Source: a bacterium D16-56 (GTDB taxonomy: Bacteria; Bacillota; Clostridia; Lachnospirales; Lachnospiraceae). From it: a DNA stretch of 64,000 nucleotides. This document shows, one piece after another, positions 51,973 through 60,578 of this stretch. The position numbers were made by a program, and so were the translations under genes. Each line of letters begins with the position of its first letter. The stretch's first letter is position 1. The stretch lies in assembly GCA_003611875.1 (NCBI GenBank), contig RAYY01000017.1, positions 1 through 64,000 of the forward strand, in the 5' to 3' direction. The notes beneath the pieces are model-generated. The model was not told the origin of the DNA and did no database searches. It was given only the letters and a program-made list of their open reading frames with translations.

Positions 51973-52510
51973 TTATTTCAGCATTTCCCTAGCGTAATAC
52001 TGGAATGTTGCCATGATGTAATATCCGCTGTACTGTTTATCTATGAATTGTACATTGCAGTTAAAACGTGCTTCCCATGCTTTCAATGAAGCCATGAACG
52101 CAACCGGGGCAAACTGTGTATTGTATCTATGCCCGATAATGGAAGAATAGCCGCCCATATCCTCAACCATTAAATATAGTTTCGCCCTATCGTTCCCGGC
52201 TCTTAGAAATTCCCTCTCGAACCTCTCTCTTTCCTGTGCCAGATTGCCGGACAATTCTTCAAGGCCTGCTTTCCTCTCTATGTCCAATATCCCTATGGAA
52301 ATATATATCTTCTCCTGCTACCTCTGCCGGGATATAAAAGGAATAATCCCCATAGCTTAATGCGGTAGGCTCATAGGCTATATTGTTCTTATCAAGGTAA
52401 TCTGTTATATGGCGGTTCTGCTTCTCTCTGGTATCTACCAGTACAACAATACTGCCCGTCAGCTTCTTAATATCCTTGTCCGCATATTTATATTGCTTGA
52501 TATATAACAT
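51973..52510 (-). pseudogene. ERCC4-type nuclease, frameshifted
   Basis: ATG 52510 opens MLYIKQYKYADKDIKKLTGS and VVLVDTREKQNRHITDYLDK (the DTRE part of the ERCC4/XPF nuclease site) and LSYGDYSFYIP. The frame breaks near 52280; one base off, DIERKAGLEELSGNLAQERE supplies the second half of the active site (ERKxxxE) and continues to 51973. About 175 residues when joined. Structure-specific nuclease of phage/satellite type. The break may be real or a sequencing error. Confidence 0.75.
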
Positions 52511-52811
52511 CCTCTTTCTATGCCCTCTAATCGCTCCATATTTCCTTATCTAAACGCACACATTATTCAATTTTCAAGGTACAAATCTATGACAAACAAT
52601 CTTTTAAATAGTTTAGGACTTGATATCCGACCATGCAAAACATAAGAAAATCTGCCATACTCTTTATCCGAATACTCAACAAAAATGATATGTATTTAGC
52701 ATAAGTTAGTGCTAATAACAATCATATTTTCTTGATTTCAAAGCATTTAAAACATCCTAATATATACTCTGACATATTCTTTGACATAAAATCATGCACT
52801 AATTGTCATTT
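52511..52811. other. AT-rich gap, possible replication or recombination site
   Basis: No gene. Contains two more TGACATA copies (52768-52785, CTGACATATTCTTTGACATA) and TTAGCATAAGTTAGTGCTAA, an imperfect dyad. It lies downstream of the replication genes' terS-like neighbour. Origin function is possible but unsupported. Confidence 0.35.
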
Positions 52812-53450
52812 TTAATCTGTCGCTGTGTCAGGCTCTGTGTGCGCTAAATAGGAAAGTGCATCACTGTTGTTGTCCATATCCCCCAACTTTGGAAGCTGTA
52901 CGGCGTCCTTTTCTACATCCTCTTTAGGTTCTCCCAATCGTGGCAACTCTGCCGCTGTCAATACTCTTTGCTGTTTGTCGCTTATAGCTTCAATCTTAAA
53001 TTCGCTTGTGTTCACATAGCTGTGATTGTTCGTCAAATCAAACATTGCTACTACTGGCGGTATCTGTTGATGAAAAGCCAACTCTTTTTTACAAGCGGCT
53101 ATTGCGTTTTTCGTCTGCTTTATAAAGTCCTGCCAACTGCCGCCCCTCCGCTTCTCATAGGTCAGCAACGTATTTCTGGTTATCTCCAGAAAAGTACATA
53201 ACGCTTCAACGTCAGGCACTAACTTTTTGTCAATGTCCGGGTTTGCGTTCGTGTCTTTGACATACTGGAAATAGTCAATCGTTGTGCACTTAAATTCTTC
53301 TAACCCCTGTTCCGTTTCCGGGTACGCTGGCGGTCTTCCCATTTTTAGGCTCTCAATAGTCATGTTCAATACCGCTTCAAGCGTGTTATCCGTTCCTATC
53401 GGCTCCGGCGTGAAACGCTTGTATTCTTTCGGCTGCAGCTGATTTTTCAT
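52812..53450 (-). CDS. Terminase-small-subunit-like DNA-binding protein
   Basis: 212 residues. The middle has MGRPPAYPETEQGLEEFKCT, then VPDVEALCTFLEITRNTLLT with YEKRRGGSWQDFIKQTKNAI and AMFDLTNNHSYVN: the HTH and following helices seen in small terminases of this type (GRP-x-Y ... LC-x-LG ... ALKN). The C-terminus has a double LPRLGEP/LPKLGD repeat. In satellites a private TerS redirects packaging of helper-phage capsids. No large terminase is present. Sequence-level call, moderate confidence. Confidence 0.6.
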   Translation of the reverse strand: MKNQLQPKEYKRFTPEPIGTDNTLEAVLNMTIESLKMGRPPAYPETEQGLEEFKCTTIDYFQYVKDTNANPDIDKKLVPDVEALCTFLEITRNTLLTYEKRRGGSWQDFIKQTKNAIAACKKELAFHQQIPPVVAMFDLTNNHSYVNTSEFKIEAISDKQQRVLTAAELPRLGEPKEDVEKDAVQLPKLGDMDNNSDALSYLAHTEPDTATD

Positions 53451-53651
53451 GCTTAAAACCTCGCTTTCTTAAAAATTGATTATTTTATGCCTTTTTCGTG
53501 CGAAGAAAGTATGTATGTGGCTTAGCCATTACATCATTCTCACTACACTTTTCCACTTCCACGGGGGGGTAACTATCACAAAACAAACTGTGGAAGCTTT
53601 AAAGAAATTATTTTTTTATACAACCCATTGAAAATACACAACACGCACAAA

Positions 53652-53858
53652 CTATGTTTTTTCCTCTTTGCTGATTCGCTCAAACTCCGTCAGTTCTGCA
53701 AGTATCAAATCTTTTGCAAATCGTGAATTATCATACTTTTTGTACAGCTTGTCCGCATCTGCAATCACTGCTTCCCAAAATTCATCCTCATTGCAAATTC
53801 TATCAATATACTGCTTATGAAACTGCCAAATTTCACGATATACTTCGAAATAGTCCAT
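53652..53858 (-). CDS. Small acidic element protein, unknown
   Basis: 68 residues, MDYFEVYREIWQFHKQYIDR, helical and acidic. AGAGGTACAG precedes ATG 53858. It follows the helicase gene by 15 bases and is likely cotranscribed. Not recognised. Confidence 0.6.
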   Translation of the reverse strand: MDYFEVYREIWQFHKQYIDRICNEDEFWEAVIADADKLYKKYDNSRFAKDLILAELTEFERISKEEKT

Positions 53859-53873
53859 ATACTGTACCTCTCG

Positions 53874-55326
53874 TTAATCAAATGGCAACGGCTCCGATTC
53901 ATCAATTTCAATGAAATCTTCACCTACAAAGTCATATCCCCGAATAATGTTGCGAACCGTTTTACCGTTCACTGTTCCAGATGCCTTGTAAATGTTCTTT
54001 GACTTCACATCATCAATAAAATTCCGCTTATTTTCTGTATGAAAACCGTTGTCATTGCACCATTCCTCATACTTTTCATATAAATCCATAATAGCAATAT
54101 TGCACCCTTTTTTCTCCACAAGGCAGTCATTGATAAAGTTTTGCATTTTATCAGATGAATTAGCGTATTCCACTGTAGCCGCCCGGATGTTCTCCGGCTC
54201 ATCCAACCCCCTCTTTACAAAAAAGTAACCATCCGGAAATACACCAGTTTAAGATTCCACTTAATGCATTACCTGTAGATAATTTATTCTTTAGCGTTTT
54301 ATCCTGTTCACTCTCTGCAAAATGTCGGTCAAACGAAATAACCTGTACCCGATCTGACTTAAAAATAGTGGTATCACTGACAACAGGAAGATAATTTGTG
54401 TTGCAAATCAGTTTAAAGCAAGGCGTAAACTGGAACTCTGATTGATGTAAAAATCTTGCCGATATGGCATCTCGTCCAGTCATACTCTTTAGCAATGCAA
54501 CATCCAGTGCCATTCTTTTTTGTGGTTCTGATGCGACTGCAAGCCGTTTTCCTGCCAGTTTTGCAATATCCGGGCTTGCTGTCCGACTGTCTGTATTATT
54601 TTTAATTGCCAATGTTTCCGCTCGGACTGATACGGCATAAGTTCCTAATAAATTAGATATTGTTTCAATCATCGTGCTTTTTCCATTTCTCGTTGTGCCT
54701 CCAAATAGAAACCACATTTTTTCAATCCTTGTGTCGCCAGTAAGACAAATGTCAAATAGCTTTTGCAGATAACGGACTTTCTCTTGATTGCCCTCCATAA
54801 CTTCATCAACAAATTTTTTCCACCATTCACATGACTTGCCCGGCTCATACCGCACATTCGCAATCTGCGATAATAACAAATCAGGGGCATGCTTGATAAA
54901 CTCAACTCTGTCTTGACGCAATACCAAAACGCCATTCAGACAATTTAAAATATACAAGTCAGTATCGCAATCTTCATTCTTAAAAAAATTCAGATCCCTT
55001 GCATCCTGGATAATTGTATTTCGTTTTCGATGCTCATTCCATGTTGTCGCATATTTCAAATATTTATTATCATCCTCTGATTCCGATACCGCATATTTGA
55101 TAAGTGCTTTCGCTAGAATCTTTGTCATATTCCGCACTTTCAAACCGCCTAAATCAATCGCCTAATACTTTCCATTAAATTCATACCATTCACTGGCCGT
55201 AGCATTATATCTACATGTTTTATTGAAAATATCAGACAATAACCTTGCAGAGCCTATGTCGTCATGCGAATAAGTTCTGATTGCATTTTTCATTTTCAGC
55301 CACTCAACAATATTTTCCTCTGTCAC
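53874..55326 (-). pseudogene. P4-type replicative helicase, amber codon plus frameshift
   Basis: GTG 55326 (VTEENIVEWLKMKNAIRTYS) has GGGGAGG nine bases upstream and overlaps the primase stop. The frame meets TAG at 55164-55162 in WYEFNGKY-stop-AIDLGGL, where TGG (Trp) is expected, then continues in frame through the helicase core: Walker A FGGTTRNGKSTMIE, ISARFLHQSEFQFTPCFKLI, LICNTNYLP. Near 54206 a run of five Gs shifts the frame; with four Gs it reads KEGLDEPENIRAATVEYANS and continues to 53874. About 480 residues when repaired. SF3/D5-type helicase of satellites. Confidence 0.85.
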
Positions 55327-56189
55327 ATTCCACCACCTCCCCGATATATGGTATGGCAATCCGAAATGGCTTTCTTAATCGCCAGATTCATCTTTCTTTC
55401 ATTCCTGTAAATTCCCGAACTTCTGAAAATATTACGCATAATGCCCTCACTGCATCCGCACCAAAAAGCCAGCATATTTGCAAACTTTAAATCTGCGCTG
55501 GATTGTGTACCGTCGCCGATTCCAAGACATTTCCAATTTCCATTTAATAAGTCCGAAAATACTTGTCCATTTCTGCCATTTTCGGCTTTCTCTATAATTT
55601 CACGCTCCGACAGCAACATCACACACTGTGGAATCCTCCTTGTATTCTCTGTTTGCTTTTTTCCTCTGTTACAATAGTTGTAAAGTATATCTATTCTCTC
55701 TTGTGCTTCTGATAAATCTATAGGATTGACAGCGTTGCCTGTTAAAGCCGCATACCGTCCTGTGGAATATAATTCAATTTCTTTTGTCTTTACTGCTTTT
55801 TTCACTGTTCCCAAAGCAAAAATATGCAACCCGTTTCCGCTTTGTGATACTTCAATAAATGTATCTTTGAAATTATCAATTATGTTCTCTGCTAATGGCG
55901 TTAAAACCCCGTTATCGTCCCTGCAATGGTCTAAATCAATGAATGTAATATCTTTATCAAGAACGAAGCCCAAACCGCCGTATTGGCCCGATTTAAAGCA
56001 TTGCAAAGCGTTTTCATAGGTTGTCCATGTCCTGCCGTTGGTTGTGCTTGCCTTGCCATTGTATAATGCTGAATATGGGATTTTACGCTGTTTTCCTTTA
56101 TCATCCGTTTCTAACTTCCACAGTATGAAATTATTACGTTTCTTCATCTGCGGGGGAATATAGAAATCTGCCATTTTATCACCACTCAT
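55323..56189 (-). CDS. Primase-type protein of the element
   Basis: 288 residues. MADFYIPPQMKKRNNFILWK, GGLGFVLDKDITFIDLDHCR (metal-binding DxD strand), VSQSGNGLHIFALG (SGxGxH) and YSTGRYAALTGNAV are the bifunctional primase/polymerase signature motifs, followed by a helical PriCT-like end. It starts by ATGA overlap with the upstream DNA-binding protein; MADFY at 56174 is an alternative start. Ends overlapping the helicase start. Together they are the replication module. Confidence 0.85.
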   Translation of the reverse strand: MSGDKMADFYIPPQMKKRNNFILWKLETDDKGKQRKIPYSALYNGKASTTNGRTWTTYENALQCFKSGQYGGLGFVLDKDITFIDLDHCRDDNGVLTPLAENIIDNFKDTFIEVSQSGNGLHIFALGTVKKAVKTKEIELYSTGRYAALTGNAVNPIDLSEAQERIDILYNYCNRGKKQTENTRRIPQCVMLLSEREIIEKAENGRNGQVFSDLLNGNWKCLGIGDGTQSSADLKFANMLAFWCGCSEGIMRNIFRSSGIYRNERKMNLAIKKAISDCHTIYRGGGGM

Positions 56190-56380
56190 TCAGCATATAC
56201 CTTTTCGATGTAGTCAAAAAATATGCTCTTTTTTATTCTGTAGCTTCTTCCTATCTTCCGTACTGCTCCGGCTTCCTCCGCAATCCTCCTAACTGAGATT
56301 GCCCCTAAATTAGATTCCTGGCAAGCCTGTGTTAAAGTAATTAACGTGCCATCTTGATTACGATTTTTAGCTAAATTCAT
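56186..56380 (-). CDS. Excisionase-like DNA-binding protein (DUF6462 type)
   Basis: 64 residues. ITLTQACQESNLGAISVRRI and AEEAGAVRKIGRSYRIKKSI form a MerR/Xis-like winged helix as in DUF6462 proteins. GGAGG eight bases before ATG 56380. First gene of the leftward replication operon, divergent from the cargo gene. Could be the AlpA-like activator or the excisionase. Confidence 0.75.
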   Translation of the reverse strand: MNLAKNRNQDGTLITLTQACQESNLGAISVRRIAEEAGAVRKIGRSYRIKKSIFFDYIEKVYAE

Positions 56381-56448
56381 ATTTTACCTCCTTTGAGAAC
56401 TATTTATTTTTTATATTTTATATAGTTCTCTTTGAGAGGAGGAAACAG

Positions 56449-57559
56449 ATGTATCTTTATTATTTTGACATTACAAACCAAAAAATAATTCAATATAATG
56501 ATGATTCCAATGCTTTGATTGTTGATTTATTTCACCCATTATTAAGTTTCATTAATGCCGATTTCTCCGAATACGATTTACTAAGACGTAAAATAATCTT
56601 ATTCATTCAAGAATCTGAAAGCAAATTTGAGGAAATGGATTCTAATGAAATTAAACAGGAAATTAAGAAAGCTTTTCCAAATCTTCATCTTTGGGACATT
56701 GATAATGGTGAAATATGGTGGATATCTGGGCTTGTTGCTGATTTGGTTTGGCAATATTCAGAATATGAGCCTTTCTTTTTTGTATGTAGATTTAGCAGAG
56801 ATTCTATTCAAGATAAAAATGATTATGATTATTTGTATTGGCAAAAAAGATGCGAGATAAAGTCTATGAAGTATTTGATATAGACAATAAAAATTTTATA
56901 AATAATTTTTCTCCAATGTGTAGACTAAACTATTGGGATGATCATCCTCTAGTTTTTAAGGAAGTAGTAGTTATACATCCAAGCGAATACGAAAAACTTC
57001 ATGATAAATATGAATTATTTGCCATTCCTTTTCATCCAATTGATCCAGAAAATCAAAATGATTCATATATTGATTGCAACTATGCTGAAAAAGAACCGCA
57101 GAGACAAGAATTCATTAAAAATCATCTGAATATCCTCAATGGATACGAATTTAAATCCATTGAAGAAGCATTTAACTGTGTAATTTTTAAAATGGCACAA
57201 ATTGGAATTACACTAAGACGTTGTAAACATTGTAGAAAATATTTTAAGTTTAATCCTAATCAACCAGCAGAATATTGTACCAATAAGCCTAATGGAGTCA
57301 ACATGACCTGCCAGCAGATTGCGGCGCAAAAAAAATATAAAGCCAAACAATCTCCGATTCAAAAAGCATATATAAACTCACTAAAAAACAGGAATAAATG
57401 GTATCCATCTAAAAAAAGTGGATTGAGAGCCCCGGAACAAACACGTGAATATGAAAAATGGAAAAAGAAAACTTCTGCTATCCGTGATGAATTTCAACAA
57501 AAATATGATAGTGCTCAAACAGATAGTCAAAGAGAGATGATATTAGAAGAATTTAACCT
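56449..57559 (+). pseudogene. DUF6076 zinc-ribbon-like cargo gene, frameshifted and cut by IS982
   Basis: GAGAGGAGG precedes ATG 56449 (MYLYYFDITNQKIIQYNDDS). The frame runs to DYDYLYWQK near 56850, where one A is missing from an A run; repaired it continues as KMRDKVYEVFDIDNKNFINN. The C-terminal part holds CKHCRKYF, YC and MTCQQIAAQKKYKAK, the zinc-site pattern of DUF6076 proteins. The natural end is interrupted at 57556 by IS982; the last residues (KQNLNE, stop) lie beyond it at 58673-58690. About 370 residues originally. It is visibly more AT-rich than its neighbours and oriented opposite to the element's operon, next to attR: the usual place for satellite cargo. Function unknown. Confidence 0.7.
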
Positions 57560-58667
57560 GTTGTGCTAGTTAATATAGAAAAACTTCAACAAAATATGCT
57601 ATCCTATAGTTGTAAACCACTACAGACTATGAAAGGAGGCACATGATGCTGAAGTTTCAAGGTGATTATACCACTCTCATAGCAACTTTTGAAGACTTTA
57701 TTTTACTTGTTTATACAATGATTGATGACTTATATCAACAGTTTGTTCCCGCATCTGTCTCAAAAAGGCGAAACGCGGATGCCGCCAAAATGTCTGACTC
57801 TGAAATTATTACCTTGAGCATTTGCAGCGAACTCATTGGTATAGACTCCGAAAATGCCTGGTACTCCTTCGTAAAACGCAACTACCGGCATCTTTTTCCA
57901 AATCTGTGCTGTCGTACTCGGTTCAACCGGACCAGAAGGGCCCTTTTGCAAGTGACCGAACTGCTCCGTCAGAAGATTAGCCAGGTTTTTCCCATCCCAC
58001 ACAGCCGTTTTTTTGTAATCGATAGCTTCCCGCTTCCGGTCTGTAAGTTTGGACGGGCGCGTTATTGCCACTCCTTCCGTGCGGATGGGGCCAATTATGG
58101 AAAGTGCCCATCGAAAAAAGAGACCTATTTTGGCTTCAAGGTTCATGCCCTGATCACACTGGAAGGATACATTACGGCGTTTGAGATTACACCGGCATCC
58201 GTGGATGACCGGGAAGGGCTCCGTGACCTGGTGGAAAACCAACTCGGCTTGGTCATCCTGGGGGACAAAGGCTATACCGGGAATCTTCTTTGGGAAGACA
58301 TGATGAAACAAGGGGTCTGCCTGATGTCATTGAAACCTTCTAATTATAAAGAAAACTGGCCTAAGGAGGTGAGGCAGCTGATCTTTCGTTTCCGTCGAAG
58401 GGTAGAAACCGTATTTTCGCAGCTCACGGAACAGACGAATGCCAAAAGAGTCCTGGCAAAAAGTTTTCGGGGATTATGTACCCGACTGCAGAACAAAATT
58501 TTAGGACATAATCTATGCATGGCCTTTAACAGTATCTTTCGGGAACCCTGTGATATTGGAAGAATTAAAGAACTCATTTTCTAAAAAATGAGCCATCAAA
58601 CATTGACAGGGCCTTTTTGGGCTTTTTTAGCCTTTTAAGATTTCTCTATTGAAGTAGCACAACGAGT
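57557..58667 (+). mobile_element. IS982-family insertion sequence, complete
   Basis: Inverted ends GTTGTGCTAGTTAATATAGA (from 57560) and, reversed, GTTGTGCTACTTCAATAGAG (to 58663). Flanked by an 8-bp direct repeat GAATTTAA (57549-57556 and 58668-58675), so the insertion is simple and recent enough to keep its target duplication. Exact ends may differ by two or three bases. Confidence 0.85.
57646..58584 (+). CDS. IS982 transposase
   Basis: 312-residue DDE transposase. FFVIDSFPLPVCKF holds the first Asp, VILGDKGYTGN the second, and RRRVETVFSQLTEQ the Glu. N-terminal helical DNA-binding region includes MSDSEIITLSICSELIGIDS. AGGAGG is six bases before ATG 57646; ATG 57643 is only three bases from it and less likely. 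Intact frame. Confidence 0.95.
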   Translation: MLKFQGDYTTLIATFEDFILLVYTMIDDLYQQFVPASVSKRRNADAAKMSDSEIITLSICSELIGIDSENAWYSFVKRNYRHLFPNLCCRTRFNRTRRALLQVTELLRQKISQVFPIPHSRFFVIDSFPLPVCKFGRARYCHSFRADGANYGKCPSKKETYFGFKVHALITLEGYITAFEITPASVDDREGLRDLVENQLGLVILGDKGYTGNLLWEDMMKQGVCLMSLKPSNYKENWPKEVRQLIFRFRRRVETVFSQLTEQTNAKRVLAKSFRGLCTRLQNKILGHNLCMAFNSIFREPCDIGRIKELIF

Positions 58668-58715
58668 GAATTTAAGCAAAATTTGAACGAATGATTGTCT
58701 CGAAAATCACAATCC

Positions 58716-58747
58716 AAAAGACTACCGGCAACTGCTGATAGTCTTTT
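58716..58747. terminator. Terminator after the cargo gene
   Basis: AAAAGACTA and TAGTCTTTT arms around 14 bases; it follows the original stop of the DUF6076 gene by about 25 bases. Confidence 0.65.
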
Positions 58748-58748
58748 C

Positions 58749-58772
58749 CATTGACATACAATCTGACATATT
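58749..58772. repeat. TGACATA repeats near attR
   Basis: TTGACATACAATCTGACATA, nearly the same spacing as the left-end copies at 46378-46400 and in the same orientation. Candidate integrase arm sites. Confidence 0.5.
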
Positions 58773-58900
58773 TTTATTCAAACAAGACAAATAAAGACGA
58801 TAAATCAACCACCAGGCAACATGCCAAAATCCGCAAAATTCCTTGATTTTAAGCCACTTTCAAACAAAGACGAACCAACACGAATTTCACCTTGTACTTA

Positions 58901-58917
58901 CAAGAGTCGAGTGCTAA
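58901..58917. other. Right attachment core (attR)
   Basis: CAAGAGTCGAGTGCTAA, identical to attL. It is followed by CAAATAG, which extends the dyad symmetry with TTGTTAGCACT at 46275-46285, showing that the sequence right of 58917 is the original chromosomal upstream region of clpB. Confidence 0.85.
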
Positions 58918-59097
58918 CAAATAGTAAAAAAATACGCTGTCCCGATGTGATGTCCTGATGCATCATGATCCCATCTATGATTGTATGATTGCTACGTACC
59001 GAATTGCCATATTGTATCAAATCGCCGCATTGTCAGCACCGCTAATTTCATCCTGCCTCCTCTAATTCTGCCTGTGTGTCCTCCAAATTTCGAAACG

Positions 59098-59139
59098 TAA
59101 AAAAAGCCTCGCATCCCCTGATTTCTCAAGTTCTGCGAG
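59098..59139 (-). terminator. Terminator after the HD hydrolase
   Basis: On the minus strand TCTCGCA pairs with TGCGAGG around 19 bases, followed by CTTTTTTT. Confidence 0.7.
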
Positions 59140-59170
59140 ACCTGATTCCATTTTAAAATCTGTTTTGCCT

Positions 59171-59746
59171 TTACAGCGCCGCATTAACCTCATCCTCACA
59201 GGACCGCATCGCCTCAATTGTCTTAGCAAACAGCTCATCCAATTCCCAGCCTAATCCCTCTGCTCCCTGTCGAATAATATCCCTAGAACAGCCTGCCGCA
59301 AATTTTTTATCCTTGAACTTTTTCTTCAAGCTGGACACTTCCATATCCTTACAGCTTTTTGACGGACGCATTCTGGCGGCTGCGCCAATTAACCCGGTCA
59401 GCTCATCGGCTGCAAACAATACCTTCTCCATCTGATGAACTGGTTCCACATCACTGCAAATACCATATCCATGAGAACAGATAGTATAAATCATGTCCTC
59501 TCCCACACCCGCCGCCTGAAGCAATTCCGGGGCTTTTACACAATGCTGATCCGGATACTGCTCAAAATCAATATCATGAAGCAGCCCTGCGATTCCCCAA
59601 TACTCCTCATCCTCTCCATAGCCCAGTTCTCTTGCATACCACCGCATAACTCCCTCTACTGTTAAGGCGTGCAGAATATGAAATGGCTCCTGATTATATT
59701 TTTTCAATAATACCAATGCGTCTTCCCTTGTAATCTGGCTTTTCAT
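59171..59746 (-). CDS. HD-domain phosphohydrolase
   Basis: 191 residues of the small HDIG family. HILHALTVEGVM gives the first His, GLLHDIDFEQYP the HD pair, and HGYGI a later ligand; EKVLFAADELTGLIGA is a conserved helix. Substrate unknown (nucleotide-type). GGAGGAG before the ATG. Original upstream neighbour of clpB before the element inserted. Confidence 0.88.
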   Translation of the reverse strand: MKSQITREDALVLLKKYNQEPFHILHALTVEGVMRWYARELGYGEDEEYWGIAGLLHDIDFEQYPDQHCVKAPELLQAAGVGEDMIYTICSHGYGICSDVEPVHQMEKVLFAADELTGLIGAAARMRPSKSCKDMEVSSLKKKFKDKKFAAGCSRDIIRQGAEGLGWELDELFAKTIEAMRSCEDEVNAAL

Positions 59747-59884
59747 CTGTTCTCCTCCTCGTCTGCAATCGTGTTTCTTATCCTATAAGGTGCTGTCTCT
59801 ATACAATACAGCACCTTCAGCTTATTGTATAATATTTTTCCTGATTTGTTAATATTTTCTTTCATGATTTTGCCAAAATTCCAG

Positions 59885-59913
59885 TTGAAATTTTTCAAAC
59901 CATGTAGTATAAT
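59885..59913 (+). promoter_or_regulatory. tRNA promoter
   Basis: TTGAAA and TATAAT with 17-base spacing, ending ten bases before the first tRNA. Confidence 0.8.
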
Positions 59914-59923
59914 AAAGAAGTTC

Positions 59924-59994
59924 GCAGATGTAGTTCATTGGTAGAATATCAGCTTCCCAAGCTGAGGAGGCGGGTTCGATTCCCGTCATCTGCT
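59924..59994 (+). tRNA. tRNA-Gly (CCC)
   Basis: 71-base cloverleaf: acceptor GCAGATG pairs with CATCTGC, anticodon loop TTCCCAA between TCAGC and GCTGA, T-arm GCGGGTTCGATTCCCGT. CCA is not encoded. Reads GGG codons. Confidence 0.95.
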
Positions 59995-59999
59995 TATAT

Positions 60000-60072
60000 G
60001 CGACAGTGGCTCAGTTGGTGGAGTACGACCTTGCCAAGGTCGGGGTCGCGGGTTCGAGTCCCGTCTGTCGCT
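60000..60072 (+). tRNA. tRNA-Gly (GCC)
   Basis: 73-base cloverleaf: acceptor GCGACAG pairs with CTGTCGC, anticodon loop TTGCCAA between CGACC and GGTCG, T-arm GCGGGTTCGAGTCCCGT. CCA not encoded. Six bases after tRNA-Gly(CCC); one transcript. Confidence 0.95.
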
Positions 60073-60111
60073 TTTATAAGTTTTATGTTTGCACAATGTT
60101 GTTAACTTAAA

Positions 60112-60150
60112 GGATCTTTTACATTTTGAATTGTAAAAGATTCTTTTTTT
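60112..60150 (+). terminator. Terminator of the tRNA operon
   Basis: GGATCTTTTACA and TGTAAAAGATTC around eight bases, then TTTTTTT. Confidence 0.85.
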
Positions 60151-60420
60151 GTATAGCCTTCTACGTTTGGCGTTTACATACCTGTCTTTCATTCCTTATG
60201 GAATCTCCAACAGATAAGATTATTATAAGAAATTTATAAAAAGAATACCAAAAAGAATGAAACTGGTCTAAAACACCACCTTTCCGGAATATCTTCTGGC
60301 AGATTTGTATTCGTTGCTGAAAATACTTCTAACCATGGCTTAAAACAATGCAATGAATCAAGAGATGCAAGAAAATTATCGTTAAAATCAAAACAGAATT
60401 CCTCATTTCATTATCATTAT
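60151..60420. other. Intergenic, nothing recognised
   Basis: AT-rich gap between the tRNA terminator and the terminator of the DUF6147 gene. No frame or RNA is supported. Confidence 0.4.
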
Positions 60421-60462
60421 AAAAAGCTTGTGAACAATACAGTAACTGTATTATCCACAAGC
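60421..60462 (-). terminator. Terminator of the DUF6147 gene
   Basis: GCTTGTG...AATACAG pairs with CTGTATT...CACAAGC; on the minus strand the hairpin is followed by TTTTTA. It lies about 117 bases after the gene. Confidence 0.65.
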
Positions 60463-60578
60463 ATATAACCTTGCTGCGATTGACCTTTTTTTAATCATAC
60501 AGACATGGTTTCGATTAATTTAGTACAAATATGGAAGATATATTTAATGAGATTTATAGAAATGAGAAGTTGATTTAT

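Larger units (their letters stand above)
46287..58917. mobile_element. 12.6-kb integrated element, phage-satellite-like
   Basis: Bounded by a 17-bp direct repeat. Ordered from the left: integrase, a set of small overlapping genes, divergent Cro/CI-like regulators, type I toxin, helical protein, ERCC4 nuclease, terminase-small-subunit-like protein, helicase, primase, DNA-binding protein, and a DUF6076 cargo gene with IS982. No structural phage genes and no relaxase. The integrase, helicase, nuclease, a helical-protein gene and the cargo gene all carry frame breaks, so the element appears immobile unless some breaks are sequencing errors. Confidence 0.85.

Noticed and set aside
57760-58311. 183-residue minus-strand frame inside IS982
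   Set aside because: Antisense of the transposase gene.
59924-60072. tRNA genes as the attachment site of the element
   Set aside because: The 17-bp repeat pair is at 46287 and 58901, not in the tRNAs, and no tRNA-end duplicate was found elsewhere in the window.
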